Below are positions 20,712 to 32,236 of a stretch of 64,000 nt of DNA, piece by piece. Source of the DNA: Azohydromonas aeria (GTDB taxonomy: Bacteria > Pseudomonadota > Gammaproteobacteria > Burkholderiales > Burkholderiaceae_C); NCBI RefSeq assembly GCF_009760915.1, contig NZ_VIDQ01000018.1, positions 41,530 through 105,529 of the forward strand. Direction: 5' to 3'. Within the stretch, counting starts at the first letter, position 1. Every line of letters starts with the position of its first letter. A program made the position numbers and the translations under genes. The notes below the pieces were generated by a model. It was not told the origin of the DNA. It saw nothing but the letters and a program-made list of their open reading frames with translations, and did no database searches.

Positions 20712-21804
20712 GGCGGGCCTGGAACTCGGTCATGTAGGACACCAGCGCCTGCACGCCTTCGAGCGGCATGGCGTTGTAGATGGAGGCGCGCAGGCCGCCG
20801 ACGGACTTGTGGCCCTTGAGCTGCAGCAGCCCGCGCTCGGCCGCGCCTTCGAGGAAAGGCGCGTACAGCCGGTCGTCGGGCATGAAGAAGGGCACGTTCA
20901 TGCGCGAGCGGCAGGCCGCGTCCACCTTGTTGCTGTAGAAGCCCGAGGCGTCGATGGCGCCGTAGAGGAGCTGCGCCTTCTCGATGGCGCGCCGCTCCAT
21001 CTCGGCCACGCCACCCTGGCGCTGCAGCCACTGGAACACCAGCCCGGCGATGTAGATCGCGTAGGTTGGCGGCGTGTTGTACATGGAGCCGTGCTCGGCC
21101 ACGGTCTTGTAGTCGAAGGCCGAGGGGCAGGCGGGGAGGGCATGGCCGACTAGGTCCTCGCGCACGATGACGAGGGTCAGCCCGGCCGGGCCGATGTTCT
21201 TCTGTGCCCCGGCGAAGGCCAGCCCCACGCGCGACCAGTCGATGGTGCGCGAGAGGATGTGCGAGGAGCAGTCCACCACCAGCGGCGCATCGCTGCCCAG
21301 GCTCTTCAGGTCGGGCAGGGCGTGGAACTCCACGCCGTGGATGGTCTCGTTGCTGCACACGTGCACGTAGCGCGCCTGGCGCCGCAGCCGCCACGTGGCC
21401 GCGTCGGGCAGCGTGGTGTGGCTGCCGTCGGCGGCCGCGTTGCTGGCGGCGAGCTGCGCGTCACAGTACTTCTTCGCTTCCTTGAGCGACTTCTGCGACC
21501 AGCTGCCGGTGACGACGAAGTCCGCCGCCGCGCCGCCCGACAGGTTCAGCGGGACGATGGCGTTCTCGGCCAGCCCGCCGCCCTGCATGAACAGGATGTG
21601 GAAGTTGGGCGGCACCGCCAGCAGCCGGCGCAGGTCGGCCTCGGCCTGGTGGGCGATCGAGATGAATTCCTTGCCGCGGTGGCTCATCTCCATCACGCCC
21701 ATGCCGCTGCCGTGCCAGTCGAGCATCTCGGCGCCGGCCTGCGCCAGCACCTCGGCCGGCAGCGCCGCGGGGCCGGCGGAGAAGTTGTAGGGACGCTGCT
21801 TCAT
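20704..21804 (-). CDS. serC: Phosphoserine aminotransferase
   Basis: A 366-residue PLP enzyme that makes 3-phosphoserine for serine and also acts in pyridoxal phosphate synthesis. It opens with [16 protein letters not shown], has [10 protein letters not shown], and the PLP-binding Lys lies in [13 protein letters not shown]. Length equals that of other SerC proteins. It starts at ATG 21804, 4 nt after the DUF2059 gene ends, so it sits within the gyrA transcription run. Confidence 0.95.
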   Translation of the reverse strand: MKQRPYNFSAGPAALPAEVLAQAGAEMLDWHGSGMGVMEMSHRGKEFISIAHQAEADLRRLLAVPPNFHILFMQGGGLAENAIVPLNLSGGAAADFVVTGSWSQKSLKEAKKYCDAQLAASNAAADGSHTTLPDAATWRLRRQARYVHVCSNETIHGVEFHALPDLKSLGSDAPLVVDCSSHILSRTIDWSRVGLAFAGAQKNIGPAGLTLVIVREDLVGHALPACPSAFDYKTVAEHGSMYNTPPTYAIYIAGLVFQWLQRQGGVAEMERRAIEKAQLLYGAIDASGFYSNKVDAACRSRMNVPFFMPDDRLYAPFLEGAAERGLLQLKGHKSVGGLRASIYNAMPLEGVQALVSYMTEFQARHG

Positions 21805-21808
21805 GGCC

Positions 21809-22368
21809 TCACTTCCTGGGTGCGCTGGCCGGGGGCTGGACGGGCTTGGCGCCGCCGGCCTCCAGGCGCTTGCGCAGGGCGCCCTCCAGCGCCTGGAGGC
21901 GCGGCTCGATGCCGGCCTTGGTCTCGGCCACGAGCTTTTGCGTGAGGGCCTGCTGCATCTCGGGCGTGGCCTGCTCGAACTTCTTCGCCACCGGCGACTC
22001 CAGCCAGGCGATGAGCGTCTTGAGCTCGTCCTCGCTGAAGCGCGACTCCAGCACCGGGCCGAGCGTGGCCGGCGCCAGCTCCGCGGCGCGCTTGCGCAGC
22101 GTCGGCTCGATCTCGTCGTGGAACTTGCGCACCTCGGCCTGGATGTCCTTGGCCGTGGCCTCGCGCTTGTCGGCCGGCACCGCCTGCAGCGCCGGGGCGA
22201 CGGCGGCCAGCACCCGGTTGGCGGTCTGCACGGCCACGTTGCGGCCCAGGTTCTCGGCGCCCTGCTGCTGCAGCTGTACCGCCTTCTGCACCAGGTCCTT
22301 CTTGCTCTGCGCCTGCGCGGTGCCGCCGGCCACGGTCAGCGCCGCGGCCAGCGCGATCGTCTTCCACA

Positions 22369-22372
<4 letters not shown>
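21809..22372 (-). CDS. DUF2059-domain exported protein
   Basis: A 187-residue protein with a signal peptide ([16 protein letters not shown], cleavage near residue 23) and a helical mature part. It contains [19 protein letters not shown], which fits DUF2059. No enzymatic motif is visible. It starts at ATG 22372 with a 4-nt ATGA overlap with the gyrA stop and ends 4 nt before serC, so it is embedded in a conserved operon. The function of this family is unknown; a periplasmic location is likely. Confidence 0.8.
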
Positions 22373-25002
<2,630 letters not shown>

Positions 25003-25290
25003 GGGGAAATGAGGGCGCGGCGTCAGGGCGCGCGGCGAAAGGCGCGCACGGCCGGCTCCGCGTGAAGCAGCGGCAATCGGCGATTCTAAGCGGCGCGGCC
25101 TGTAGCAGCCGCGCAACAGGGGCAGGCGCCGCGCCGGGGTGCCCGGGCCAAAATGGGTCGGTCAAGAAGCCCCGATGGCACAATGGGTCGTCGGTGGTGA
25201 TCGCTCGCGAGACCGGGTGTTTGCCGGGTTTTCTTGCTTCCGATTCGGACGTTTCGCAGAGTCCTGCGGCTTTCCTTGAGAGGAGAATCA

Positions 25291-25950
25291 ATGAAGAAAC
25301 TGAACGCCGTGGCGGTGCTGTTTGCATCCGCCGCGCTTGCTGCCCCGCTGTCGAGCGCGTTTGCCCAGACGGTCGACAACTGGCGTGCCACGGACGGCAC
25401 GGTCGTCAAGAACGGCACCAACGAACTGTGCTGGCGCAACTCCACCTGGACGCCGGCCACGGCTTCCCAGCAGTGCGACGGCGCGCTGAAGCCGCCGGCG
25501 CCCCCGGCCGCTCCGGCTCCTGTGGCCGCCCCGGCCCCGGCGCCCGCTCCGGCCCCGGCTGCCCCGGTCGTGCCGGCTGCCCCGGTGAGCGAGAAGGTCA
25601 CCTACGCCGCCGACGCGTTCTTCGACTTCGACAAGGCCGTGCTCAAGCCCGATGCCCGCGCCAAGCTCGATGACCTGGTGAGCAAGACCGGTGGCGTGAA
25701 CCTGGAAGTCATCATCGCCGTGGGTCACACCGACTCCGTCGGCACCGATGCCTACAACCAGCGCCTGTCGGTGCGCCGCGCCGAGGCCGTCAAGGCCTAC
25801 CTGGTGAGCAAGGGCATCGAGAAGAACCGCGTCTACACCGAGGGCAAGGGCGAGAAGCAGCCCGTGGCCGACAACAGGTCCGCCGAAGGCCGCGCCAAGA
25901 ACCGCCGCGTGGAAATCGAAGTGGTGGGCACCCGCGCCGCCGGCCGCTGA
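25291..25950 (+). CDS. ompA: OmpA-family outer membrane / peptidoglycan-binding protein
   Basis: A 219-residue protein with a signal peptide (VLFASAALAAPLSSAFAQ), a short N-terminal region ELCWRNSTWTPATA, a Pro/Ala-rich linker (about residues 69-100) and a C-terminal OmpA domain. That domain has FDFDKAVLKPDARAKL, GHTDSVGTDAYNQRLS and RRAEAVKAYL, with the Asp and Arg that hold diaminopimelate. It lacks the eight-strand barrel of E. coli OmpA, so it is a barrel-less type that ties envelope to peptidoglycan. The start ATG 25291 follows AGAGGAGAATCA, a strong ribosome site. A clear terminator follows. Confidence 0.88.
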   Translation: MKKLNAVAVLFASAALAAPLSSAFAQTVDNWRATDGTVVKNGTNELCWRNSTWTPATASQQCDGALKPPAPPAAPAPVAAPAPAPAPAPAAPVVPAAPVSEKVTYAADAFFDFDKAVLKPDARAKLDDLVSKTGGVNLEVIIAVGHTDSVGTDAYNQRLSVRRAEAVKAYLVSKGIEKNRVYTEGKGEKQPVADNRSAEGRAKNRRVEIEVVGTRAAGR

Positions 25951-26005
25951 TCGGCTGTATCTACCGCAGCGGATCGGTCGTCACGACGGTCTTCTGCGGT
26001 CTTCG

Positions 26006-26029
26006 CAAACCCCGCCTCGGCGGGGTTTG
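26006..26029 (+). terminator. Rho-independent terminator after ompA-like gene
   Basis: AAACCCCG (26007-26014) and CGGGGTTT (26021-26028) pair perfectly around a 6-nt loop and are followed by GTGCTTTCC. It separates the ompA-like gene from ubiG, whose own -10 candidate begins at 26044. Confidence 0.75.
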
Positions 26030-26055
26030 TGCTTTCCGAGGGCTACCATTCCGGG

Positions 26056-26760
26056 ATGATCAACGCCGACCCCCAAGAGCTGGCCAAGTTCAGCGAGCTC
26101 GCCCACCGCTGGTGGGATCCCGAAAGCGAATTCCGTCCCCTGCACCAGATCAATCCGCTGCGGCTGCAGTGGATCGACTCGCTGGCACCGCTGGCGGGCA
26201 GGCAGGTGCTCGACGTGGGCTGCGGCGGCGGCATCCTGGCCGAATCCATGGCGCAGCGCGGCGCGCAGGTGCTGGGCATCGACCTGGCCACCAAGCCGCT
26301 GAAGGTGGCACAGCTGCACGCGCTGGAGTCCGGCGTGCACGGCGTGGACTACCGCGAAGTGGCCGTGGAGGCGCTGGCCGCCGAGATGCCCGCTCGCTTC
26401 GACGTGGTCACGTGCATGGAGATGCTCGAGCACGTGCCCGCGCCGGAGTCGGTGGTGGCGGCCTGCACCGCGCTGGTCAAGCCCGGCGGCTGGGTCTTCT
26501 TCTCCACGCTCAACCGCAACGCCAAGGCCTTCCTGTTCGCCATCGTTGGCGCGGAGTACGTGCTCAAGCTGCTGCCGCGCGGCACGCACGAGTACGAGAA
26601 GTTCATCCGCCCCAGCGAGCTGGCGCGCTGGTGCCGCGATGCCGGGCTGGAGCTGCAGCGCACGCGCGGGCTCGAATACAACCCGCTCACGCGCCGCTAT
26701 GCGCTCACGCACGACACCAGTGTCAACTACCTCTTCGCGCTGCGCAGGCCGGTGGCCTGA
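26056..26760 (+). CDS. ubiG: Ubiquinone biosynthesis O-methyltransferase
   Basis: A 234-residue SAM-dependent enzyme that performs both O-methylations of ubiquinone synthesis. Motif I is [16 protein letters not shown], motif [12 protein letters not shown] and motif [19 protein letters not shown]. The N-terminal [19 protein letters not shown] is diagnostic for UbiG. The ATG at 26056 sits 6 nt after TACCAT (26044-26049), so the message may be leaderless; an in-frame TTG at 26029 falls within the terminator. gph follows 44 bp later. Confidence 0.95.
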   Translation: MINADPQELAKFSELAHRWWDPESEFRPLHQINPLRLQWIDSLAPLAGRQVLDVGCGGGILAESMAQRGAQVLGIDLATKPLKVAQLHALESGVHGVDYREVAVEALAAEMPARFDVVTCMEMLEHVPAPESVVAACTALVKPGGWVFFSTLNRNAKAFLFAIVGAEYVLKLLPRGTHEYEKFIRPSELARWCRDAGLELQRTRGLEYNPLTRRYALTHDTSVNYLFALRRPVA

Positions 26761-26804
26761 GCCCTGGACGCCCAGTCCGCCGTACGCGCCCTGATGCAGT
26801 CCAC

Positions 26805-27470
26805 ATGACGCCTTCAATTCGTTGCGTTCTCTTCGATCTCGACGGCACGCTCATCGACAGCGCTCCCGACCTGGCCGGTGCCGCCAATGCCATGCGCACC
26901 GCGCGGGGACTTCCCGAGGTGCCTTACGAGCGGCTGCGCCCGATGGTCGGTGCCGGTGCGCGCGGCATGGTCGGCGCCGCCTTCGGCACCGCGCCGGGCC
27001 AGGAAGGCTTCGAGGCGCTGCGCGACGAATTCCTGCAGCGCTACGAGCAGGGCCTGCTGCAGCGCACCGCCGTGTTCGCCGACATGGCGCTGGTGCTGCA
27101 GGCGCTGGAGCGCGCTGCGCTGCCCTGGGGCATCGTCACCAACAAGCACGAGCGCTTCACCGCGCCGGTGGTGCAGGGGCTGGGTCTGCGCGAGCGCGCC
27201 GCCGTGGTGATCTGCGGCGACACCACCGCGCATGCCAAGCCCCATCCCGAGCCGCTGCTGGAGGCGGCACGCCGCGCAGGCGTGGCGCCGCGGGACTGTG
27301 TCTACATCGGCGACGACCTGCGCGACGTGCAGGCCGGCCGCGCCGCGGGCATGGCCACGCTGGCCGCCGCCTGGGGCTACCTGGGCGAGCGCGAGCCGAT
27401 TGACGCATGGGGCGCCGATGCCGTGATTGAAAAGCCCTTTCAACTCTTGAAATGGCTTCGGCTGGCCTAA
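26805..27470 (+). CDS. gph: Phosphoglycolate phosphatase (HAD family)
   Basis: A 221-residue HAD hydrolase. Motif I is VLFDLDGTLIDSAPDL with the nucleophilic Asp, motif II TNKHE, motif III KPHPEPLL and motif IV VYIGDDLRDV. It clears 2-phosphoglycolate. Gene order ubiG-gph is common in betaproteobacteria, which supports the call; the frame runs open from inside ubiG, but the HAD start at ATG 26805 is clear. Its last codons contain the likely promoter of ssrA. Confidence 0.88.
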   Translation: MTPSIRCVLFDLDGTLIDSAPDLAGAANAMRTARGLPEVPYERLRPMVGAGARGMVGAAFGTAPGQEGFEALRDEFLQRYEQGLLQRTAVFADMALVLQALERAALPWGIVTNKHERFTAPVVQGLGLRERAAVVICGDTTAHAKPHPEPLLEAARRAGVAPRDCVYIGDDLRDVQAGRAAGMATLAAAWGYLGEREPIDAWGADAVIEKPFQLLKWLRLA

Positions 27471-27473
27471 AAT
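27447..27473 (+). promoter_or_regulatory. Likely ssrA promoter inside the end of gph
   Basis: TTGAAA (27447-27452) and TAAAAT (27468-27473) are near-consensus -35 and -10 elements with a 15-bp spacer, shorter than ideal. The -10 includes the gph stop codon. The mature tmRNA 5' end lies 19 nt downstream, leaving a short leader for RNase P removal. Confidence 0.6.
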
Positions 27474-27491
27474 GCGGTCTACCTCAGCAAA

Positions 27492-27851
27492 GGGGCCGAC
27501 CCGGTTTCGACGTGGGTGCGGATCCGGCGCAGGGCATGTCGAGCACCAGTTCGCTCGTAAATCCACTGGAACAAAGTAACTGCGAACGACGAACGTTTCG
27601 CTCTCGCCGCTTAACACCGGTGAGCCTCTCAACGGTTGGCCAATGGGCCGGGCCCGCAAGGGCTGAGAGGTCATTCACATTGGCTGGGTTCGCGCCGGGT
27701 CACTCGGTGCGGGCTGAGATCAAGTGACTGGCTCCACAGGTAGCGTGCTGCTGCGCGACCTGCGGGGCGAGACTCAAATCAGTCAGCTAAACATGTAGAA
27801 CTGTCCGGTGATGGCTTGCGGACGGGGGTTCAATTCCCCCCGGCTCCACCA
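27492..27851 (+). ncRNA. ssrA: Transfer-messenger RNA (tmRNA)
   Basis: A 360-nt RNA that rescues stalled ribosomes together with SmpB. The ends GGGGCCG and CGGCTCC-ACCA form the alanine-tRNA-like acceptor stem, with a G·U at the third pair as in tRNA-Ala. CCA is encoded at 27849-27851, and a T-arm GGGGGTTCAATTCCCCC precedes it. The tag reading frame resumes at GCG 27582 and gives ANDERFALAA before TAA at 27612-27614, a degradation tag of the betaproteobacterial type. It is a one-piece, non-permuted form. Confidence 0.97.
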
Positions 27852-27860
27852 ATCCCAAAG

Positions 27861-27895
27861 ACGCCCTGCTGCGCAAGCGGCAGGGCGTTTTTTCT
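27861..27895 (+). terminator. Rho-independent terminator of ssrA
   Basis: ACGCCCTGC and GCAGGGCGT form a 9-bp stem around TGCGCAAGCG and run directly into TTTTTTC. It begins 10 nt after the tmRNA CCA end. Confidence 0.9.
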
Positions 27896-28084
27896 TGCCC
27901 GTGTCCCCGGCGGCCCGGGCTCGGCGCACGCCAGCGGGCGGTGCGCGCGGTGCCTGCGCAACGTTTTCAACGCTTTCTTACCTTCTAGGGATTGTCGCGC
28001 CCTGGCCTCGCTTCGCATAAGCCTGCTACCGGGCACTTCAGCACTGCCGCGGTCTTCTTGTGCAACTACGTCGGAGAAGCGGAA

Positions 28085-28963
28085 ATGGACTGGGAAAACA
28101 TGTGGGACGTGGCCAGCGTGCAGCTCACGAGCTTCGCGCTCAAGGCTGCCGGTGCCATCGTGGTGTGGATCGTGGGCCGGTACCTGATCGCGCTGGCGGT
28201 GCGGCTGGTGTCGGCCGCGGCGACGCGGCAGAAGGTCGATCCGACCATCCTGCGCTACCTCGCCAGCGCCGTGACGGTGACGCTCAACGTCATCCTGGTC
28301 GTGGCGATCCTGGGCTACTTCGGGGTCGAGACCACGTCCTTCGCCGCGCTGCTGGCGGCTGCGGGCATCGCCATCGGCGCGGCCTGGGCCGGGCTGCTGT
28401 CGAACTTCGCCGGCGGCGCCTTCCTGATCGTGCTGCGGCCCTTCAAGGTCGGCGACTACGTCAAGGTCGGCGGCGTGGAGGGCACGGTCACCGAGATCGG
28501 CCTCTTTGCCAGCACCATCCTCACGCCCGACAACGTCACCACCTTCGTGGGCAACGGCAAGATCTTCGGTGACACCATCTCCAACTACTCCGCCAGCACC
28601 TGGCGGCGCGTGGACCGCGAGGCGCAGCTGGCGCACTCGGTCAATCCGCAGGACGCCATCGCGCGGCTGCGCACCGCCCTCATGACCATCCCCAACGTCG
28701 AGAAGAGCCCCGCGCCGACGGTCGAGATCATCGACTTCAACGAGCGCGGCACGCGGCTGGCGGTGCGGCCCTACACCCACACCGACCACTACTGGCAGGT
28801 CTACTTCGACACCAACCGCGTCATCAGCGAGACCTTCGGCGCCGCCGGCTACCCGGTGCCGGAGGCGCACGTGCTCATGGGCCAGAAGCCCGTGGCCCTG
28901 CCCGTGCCCGGCGCCACGCCGGCCGGCACGGGCACGCCCAGCAGCGCGACCGCGGTTGCCTGA
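28085..28963 (+). CDS. MscS-family small-conductance mechanosensitive channel
   Basis: A 292-residue inner-membrane channel. Three membrane segments fall within about residues 10-120. The pore helix region reads AAAGIAIGAAWAGLLSNFAGG, and the beta domain begins FLIVLRPFKVGDYVKVGG. The C-terminal alpha/beta domain is complete, plus a Pro/Ala/Gly-rich tail. Length and layout match E. coli MscS (286). It protects against hypo-osmotic shock. Start is ATG 28085 after GGAGAAGCGGAA. The 233 bp before it hold the ssrA terminator and no other feature I can support. Confidence 0.92.
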   Translation: MDWENMWDVASVQLTSFALKAAGAIVVWIVGRYLIALAVRLVSAAATRQKVDPTILRYLASAVTVTLNVILVVAILGYFGVETTSFAALLAAAGIAIGAAWAGLLSNFAGGAFLIVLRPFKVGDYVKVGGVEGTVTEIGLFASTILTPDNVTTFVGNGKIFGDTISNYSASTWRRVDREAQLAHSVNPQDAIARLRTALMTIPNVEKSPAPTVEIIDFNERGTRLAVRPYTHTDHYWQVYFDTNRVISETFGAAGYPVPEAHVLMGQKPVALPVPGATPAGTGTPSSATAVA

Positions 28964-28991
28964 GCGGGCATTTCCCCGGGGCGCGCCGCCC

Positions 28992-29768
28992 TCAGCCCCG
29001 TCCCACGTACGGCATGCCGGTGGCCATCACGGTCATGGTCAGCACGTTGGCTTCGAGCGGCAGCCGCGCCATGGCCAGGAAGGTGCTCGTCACCGCGTCC
29101 ATGCCCATGCGCGCCTCGGGCCGCACGCTGCCGTCGGCCTGCAGCACGCCCGCGGCCATGCGCTCGGTCATGTCGGTGGCGACGTTGCCGATGTCGATCT
29201 GGCCCACCGCGATGTCGAAGGCGCGCCCTTCCAGCGCCGCGGCGCGGGTCAGGCCCGTGATGGCGTGCTTGGTGGTGGTGTAGGGCACGGAGAAGGGCCG
29301 CGGCGCGTGCGCCGAGATCGAGCCGTTGTTGATGATGCGGCCCCCGCGCGGCGACTGCGCCTTCATCAGCCGGAAGGCGTGCTGCGTGCACAGGAAGGGG
29401 CCGTGCAGGTTCACGTTCACCGCCGCCTGCCATTGCTCCAGCGGCAACTCGTCCACCGGCGTGGCCGGCGTGAACACGCCGGCGTTGTTGAACAGCAGGT
29501 CCAGCCGCCCGAAGCGCTGCTGCAGCGTGTCGAAGAGGCGCTGCACGGCCGCGGCGTCGCTCACGTCGGCGCTCACGGCCAGCGCGCGCGCATCGATGTC
29601 GCCCCAAGGGTCGCCTGCCGCGGCGATGGCCTGTTCCAGCGCGGGCAGCCGGCGCCCGGCGAAGACGACGCGCCAGCCGTCGCGCAGCAGCGCCTGCGCG
29701 CAGGCCGCGCCGATGCCGCTGCCCGCGCCGGTGACCAGCGCGACCTTGTCGTGGGGAACGTTTTGCAT
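28992..29768 (-). CDS. SDR-family oxidoreductase
   Basis: A 258-residue short-chain dehydrogenase. The cofactor motif [16 protein letters not shown] is at the N-terminus, then [12 protein letters not shown], a catalytic Ser in [10 protein letters not shown] and Tyr/Lys in [11 protein letters not shown]. The residue after the second beta strand is Arg-rich (AGRRL), which favours NADP(H), but this is weak evidence. The substrate cannot be told. It starts at ATG 29768 and is divergent from the cupin gene with 122 bp between. Confidence 0.85.
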   Translation of the reverse strand: MQNVPHDKVALVTGAGSGIGAACAQALLRDGWRVVFAGRRLPALEQAIAAAGDPWGDIDARALAVSADVSDAAAVQRLFDTLQQRFGRLDLLFNNAGVFTPATPVDELPLEQWQAAVNVNLHGPFLCTQHAFRLMKAQSPRGGRIINNGSISAHAPRPFSVPYTTTKHAITGLTRAAALEGRAFDIAVGQIDIGNVATDMTERMAAGVLQADGSVRPEARMGMDAVTSTFLAMARLPLEANVLTMTVMATGMPYVGRG

Positions 29769-29890
29769 GGGAGTCTCCAGCGTTGTCGTGGTTGCGAGCC
29801 GCCGGCGCGCTGCCGCGGCGGGGCGCGCAGTATGCGGCAGCACCGGCGCGCTGCCGGGCTGGAGCGGCGCAGCCGGCCACAATCGGGCCG

Positions 29891-30313
29891 ATGAACACCG
29901 CCTCCACCCCCGACGCCGCATCCGGCTCCCCGCCCGTCTTCACGCAGGTCGAGCTCTTCACCGACACCGACGGCCGCGCGCGCTTTCGCGAGCGGCCCAT
30001 CGCGTTGACCGAGGGCACGCCCGCGTCGCGCCTGTCCGCGCCGCTGCCCGCGGGCGCGCTGCAGCTGCGTCAGAGCCCGCCGGGCTTTCGCAGCGAGTTC
30101 CACTGCACCGGCCAGCCGCAATGGCTGTTCGTGCTGGCCGGGCGCATGGAAATCGGGCTGCAGGACGGCAGCACGCGCGTGTTCGGTCCGGGCCAGCATT
30201 TCTACTCGGCCGACACGCTGCCCGAAGGCGCAACGTTCGACCCGACGGTGCACGGCCACCGCAGCCGCGCACTGGGCGACGAGGCGCTGGTGACGCTGTT
30301 CGTGCGCGGCTGA
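29891..30313 (+). CDS. Small cupin-like protein
   Basis: A 140-residue beta-rich protein. [20 protein letters not shown] followed by [19 protein letters not shown] fits a single cupin barrel, with His and Gln at metal-site-like positions. The family often has unknown substrates, so function is open. The ATG at 29891 is 7 nt after CACAAT (29878-29883), another possible leaderless start. The 158 bp after it, up to 30471, hold no feature I can support. Confidence 0.6.
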   Translation: MNTASTPDAASGSPPVFTQVELFTDTDGRARFRERPIALTEGTPASRLSAPLPAGALQLRQSPPGFRSEFHCTGQPQWLFVLAGRMEIGLQDGSTRVFGPGQHFYSADTLPEGATFDPTVHGHRSRALGDEALVTLFVRG

Positions 30314-30471
30314 GGCTGCGCGCGGACGGTGCATGGCACGCCGTCCCGATGCACCGGGCACGTGCGTTGCCAACTCCCCGGAAGCCACGACGGCACGTCC
30401 GATGGCGCGGGGCGGAAGGCTCCGCCCCAGCGCACGGCGGCGTCGGCTTCACCCACACAGGAGTTCACCAC

Positions 30472-31080
30472 ATGAGCATCGTCCGCAAGAGCCTTCTGGC
30501 CGCCGCCCTCTGTACCGCCGCCGCCACCGGCTTCGTCCACGCCCAGTCCTCGGGCACGACGGACAGCCCCAGCAGCACCGGCATGGGCAACGCGACGCCG
30601 GGCGTGCCGGCGCCCACCGGCCCCAACACCGCCACTAGCCCCAACGTCACCGGCGCAGGCACGGGCAGCACGGGCACCACCGGCAGTGGCTCCTCGATGA
30701 GCGGCTCCAGCTCCGGCAACATGGGCTCGGGCACGGGCTCCAGCACCACCGGCGTCACCGGCAACAACACCTCCGGCAACCAGGGCACCAACTCCGGCAC
30801 CATGGGCAACAACGCCCCCAGCGGCAGCAGCAGCAGCATGGGCACCAGCGGCAGCACCACCGGTGCCGGCGGCACGTCGTCGTCGAGCATGTCGGCCACC
30901 CCGGGCACGACCGGCTCGATGAGCAGCAGCAACAGCTCCTCGTCCTCGAACATGTCCGGCGGCACGGGCACGACCGGCACGACCGGCTCGGGCTCCATGG
31001 GCAGCACCGGCAGCAGCTACGGCAGCGGCAGCGACATGAGCGGCACGGGCTCGCGCGCGGCGCGCGCCGACCGCAACTGA
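30472..31080 (+). CDS. Ser/Gly/Thr-rich low-complexity exported protein
   Basis: A 202-residue protein with a clean signal peptide (LLAAALCTAAATGFVHAQ) and a mature part made almost only of Ser, Gly, Thr, Asn and Met. It has many short repeats such as GTTGTTGSG and SSSSSMG. There is no hydrophobic core, so it should be disordered. It ends in a basic tail, GSRAARADRN. The start ATG 30472 follows ACAGGAGTTCACCAC, a strong ribosome site, and a strong terminator follows, which supports a real, well-expressed gene despite its composition. Function is unknown. Confidence 0.75.
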   Translation: MSIVRKSLLAAALCTAAATGFVHAQSSGTTDSPSSTGMGNATPGVPAPTGPNTATSPNVTGAGTGSTGTTGSGSSMSGSSSGNMGSGTGSSTTGVTGNNTSGNQGTNSGTMGNNAPSGSSSSMGTSGSTTGAGGTSSSSMSATPGTTGSMSSSNSSSSSNMSGGTGTTGTTGSGSMGSTGSSYGSGSDMSGTGSRAARADRN

Positions 31081-31140
31081 CCGGCACAGCCGCCACGCGA
31101 GGAGGGCCCGCAGCCGGGCCTTCGTCGCCGGCTCAACCAG

Positions 31141-31167
31141 AAGGACCGCCGCCGGCGGTCCTTTTTT
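31141..31167 (+). terminator. Rho-independent terminator
   Basis: AAGGACCGCC (31141-31150) pairs with GGCGGTCCTT (31154-31163) around a 3-nt loop and runs into six T residues. It ends the Ser/Gly/Thr-rich gene. The reverse strand also has a short T run (TTCTGG), so it may partly serve the opposing gene. Confidence 0.88.
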
Positions 31168-31188
31168 CGTGGCAATCCGGCTGTCGAT

Positions 31189-32031
31189 TCAGGGCTGGTG
31201 CCGGGCGCCGCCGCCGTGCGCCACCTGCGCCAGCGCCGGCGCGGACGCGGGCGGCAACTTCAGGAACACCTCGCGCAGCGGCCGCACTTCGGGCAGCACG
31301 TACACCACCGGCGCCGCGCCGGCGCGGCTCACCGGCATCAGCACCTGCTCGAAGAAGGCCGTGGGCACGTTGATGCAGCCATAGGAGATGCGGTTGTCGC
31401 GCACGCCCGGGCTGGCCAGGCGCTGCAGCCGCCGCTCGGCCGGGTCGGTGGTGAGCACGCGGTGCATGGAAACCGCGGCGTCGTAGTCCACCCACAGCAC
31501 GTCCTCGCCGCGCAGGTTCCGCCCGATCTCGCCCTGGAAACGCCCGGCCGGGGTGGTGCGCTCGTGCGGCCGGACCTGCTCCAGCGGCCGGTCGCCGATG
31601 CCGGGCACCGTGTCGTCGCCGCGCGCCGAGCCCAGCAGCACCGGCGAGGCGCCGCGCAACTGGCCGCCGGACTCGAACACGTACAGCCGCGCCCGGCGCT
31701 TGTCCACGATGACGAAGGGCCGCCGCTCGGTGTCGCCGGAGCTCAGCGCCCAGTCGGCGACGCGGCGCACCTCGGCCGCGGCCGCCTGGGTGCCGAAGTC
31801 GGCCTGGCGCGGCAACTCCGGCAGTTCTGGTAGCGCCGGCACCTCCGGCAGCGCGGCAGCGGCCGGCGCCGGCGGCACCTCCAGGGGTGCCTGGGCTTCG
31901 GGGGCCGCCACGATTGCCGGCGTGCCACCGTCCAGCCTTCCGCTGCCGCCGTCTCCCCACAGCATCACCGTCGCCGCTGCAGCCAGCCCGGCGCCCGCCA
32001 GCAATGCCAACGCTTGCCCGCTCTTCTTCAA
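31189..32031 (-). CDS. L,D-transpeptidase family protein
   Basis: A 280-residue protein with an N-terminal membrane anchor or signal (LALLAGAGLAAAATVML), a long Pro/Ala/Glu-rich linker and a YkuD-type domain. That domain has RRPFVIVDKRRARLYVF near its start, RTTPAGRFQGEIG, a His in SMHRV and the catalytic cysteine in ISYGCINVP. The usual family motif is SHGC, so the Tyr before Gly is a variant. These enzymes make 3-3 peptidoglycan crosslinks or attach lipoproteins. I chose TTG 32031 because GGCGGGAG precedes it and the anchor follows at once; GTG 32097 is also possible. Confidence 0.75.
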   Translation of the reverse strand: MKKSGQALALLAGAGLAAAATVMLWGDGGSGRLDGGTPAIVAAPEAQAPLEVPPAPAAAALPEVPALPELPELPRQADFGTQAAAAEVRRVADWALSSGDTERRPFVIVDKRRARLYVFESGGQLRGASPVLLGSARGDDTVPGIGDRPLEQVRPHERTTPAGRFQGEIGRNLRGEDVLWVDYDAAVSMHRVLTTDPAERRLQRLASPGVRDNRISYGCINVPTAFFEQVLMPVSRAGAAPVVYVLPEVRPLREVFLKLPPASAPALAQVAHGGGARHQP

Positions 32032-32236
32032 GGCCGTACTCCCGCCATGTTGCTGTCCGGGCGTCAGCAAGGCCGGTTCCCGGCAGGGTCGGCACACCCC
32101 GCGACCTCGGCATCCCGATTGCGACTGCGGCGTCGAACCGCCCGGGCCCTCTCTCGGACTTCGCGAAACGGCTGCGGCGGCGCACGTTCACCCGTCATCC
32201 ACCCGCCAGGCGCCACGGCGCCGAAGGAGTCTCGCC

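Noticed and set aside
25174..25190. Sigma-54 type promoter (TGGCAC) before the ompA-like gene
   Set aside because: TGGCAC is present but the matching GC/TTGCA element at the right spacing is not.
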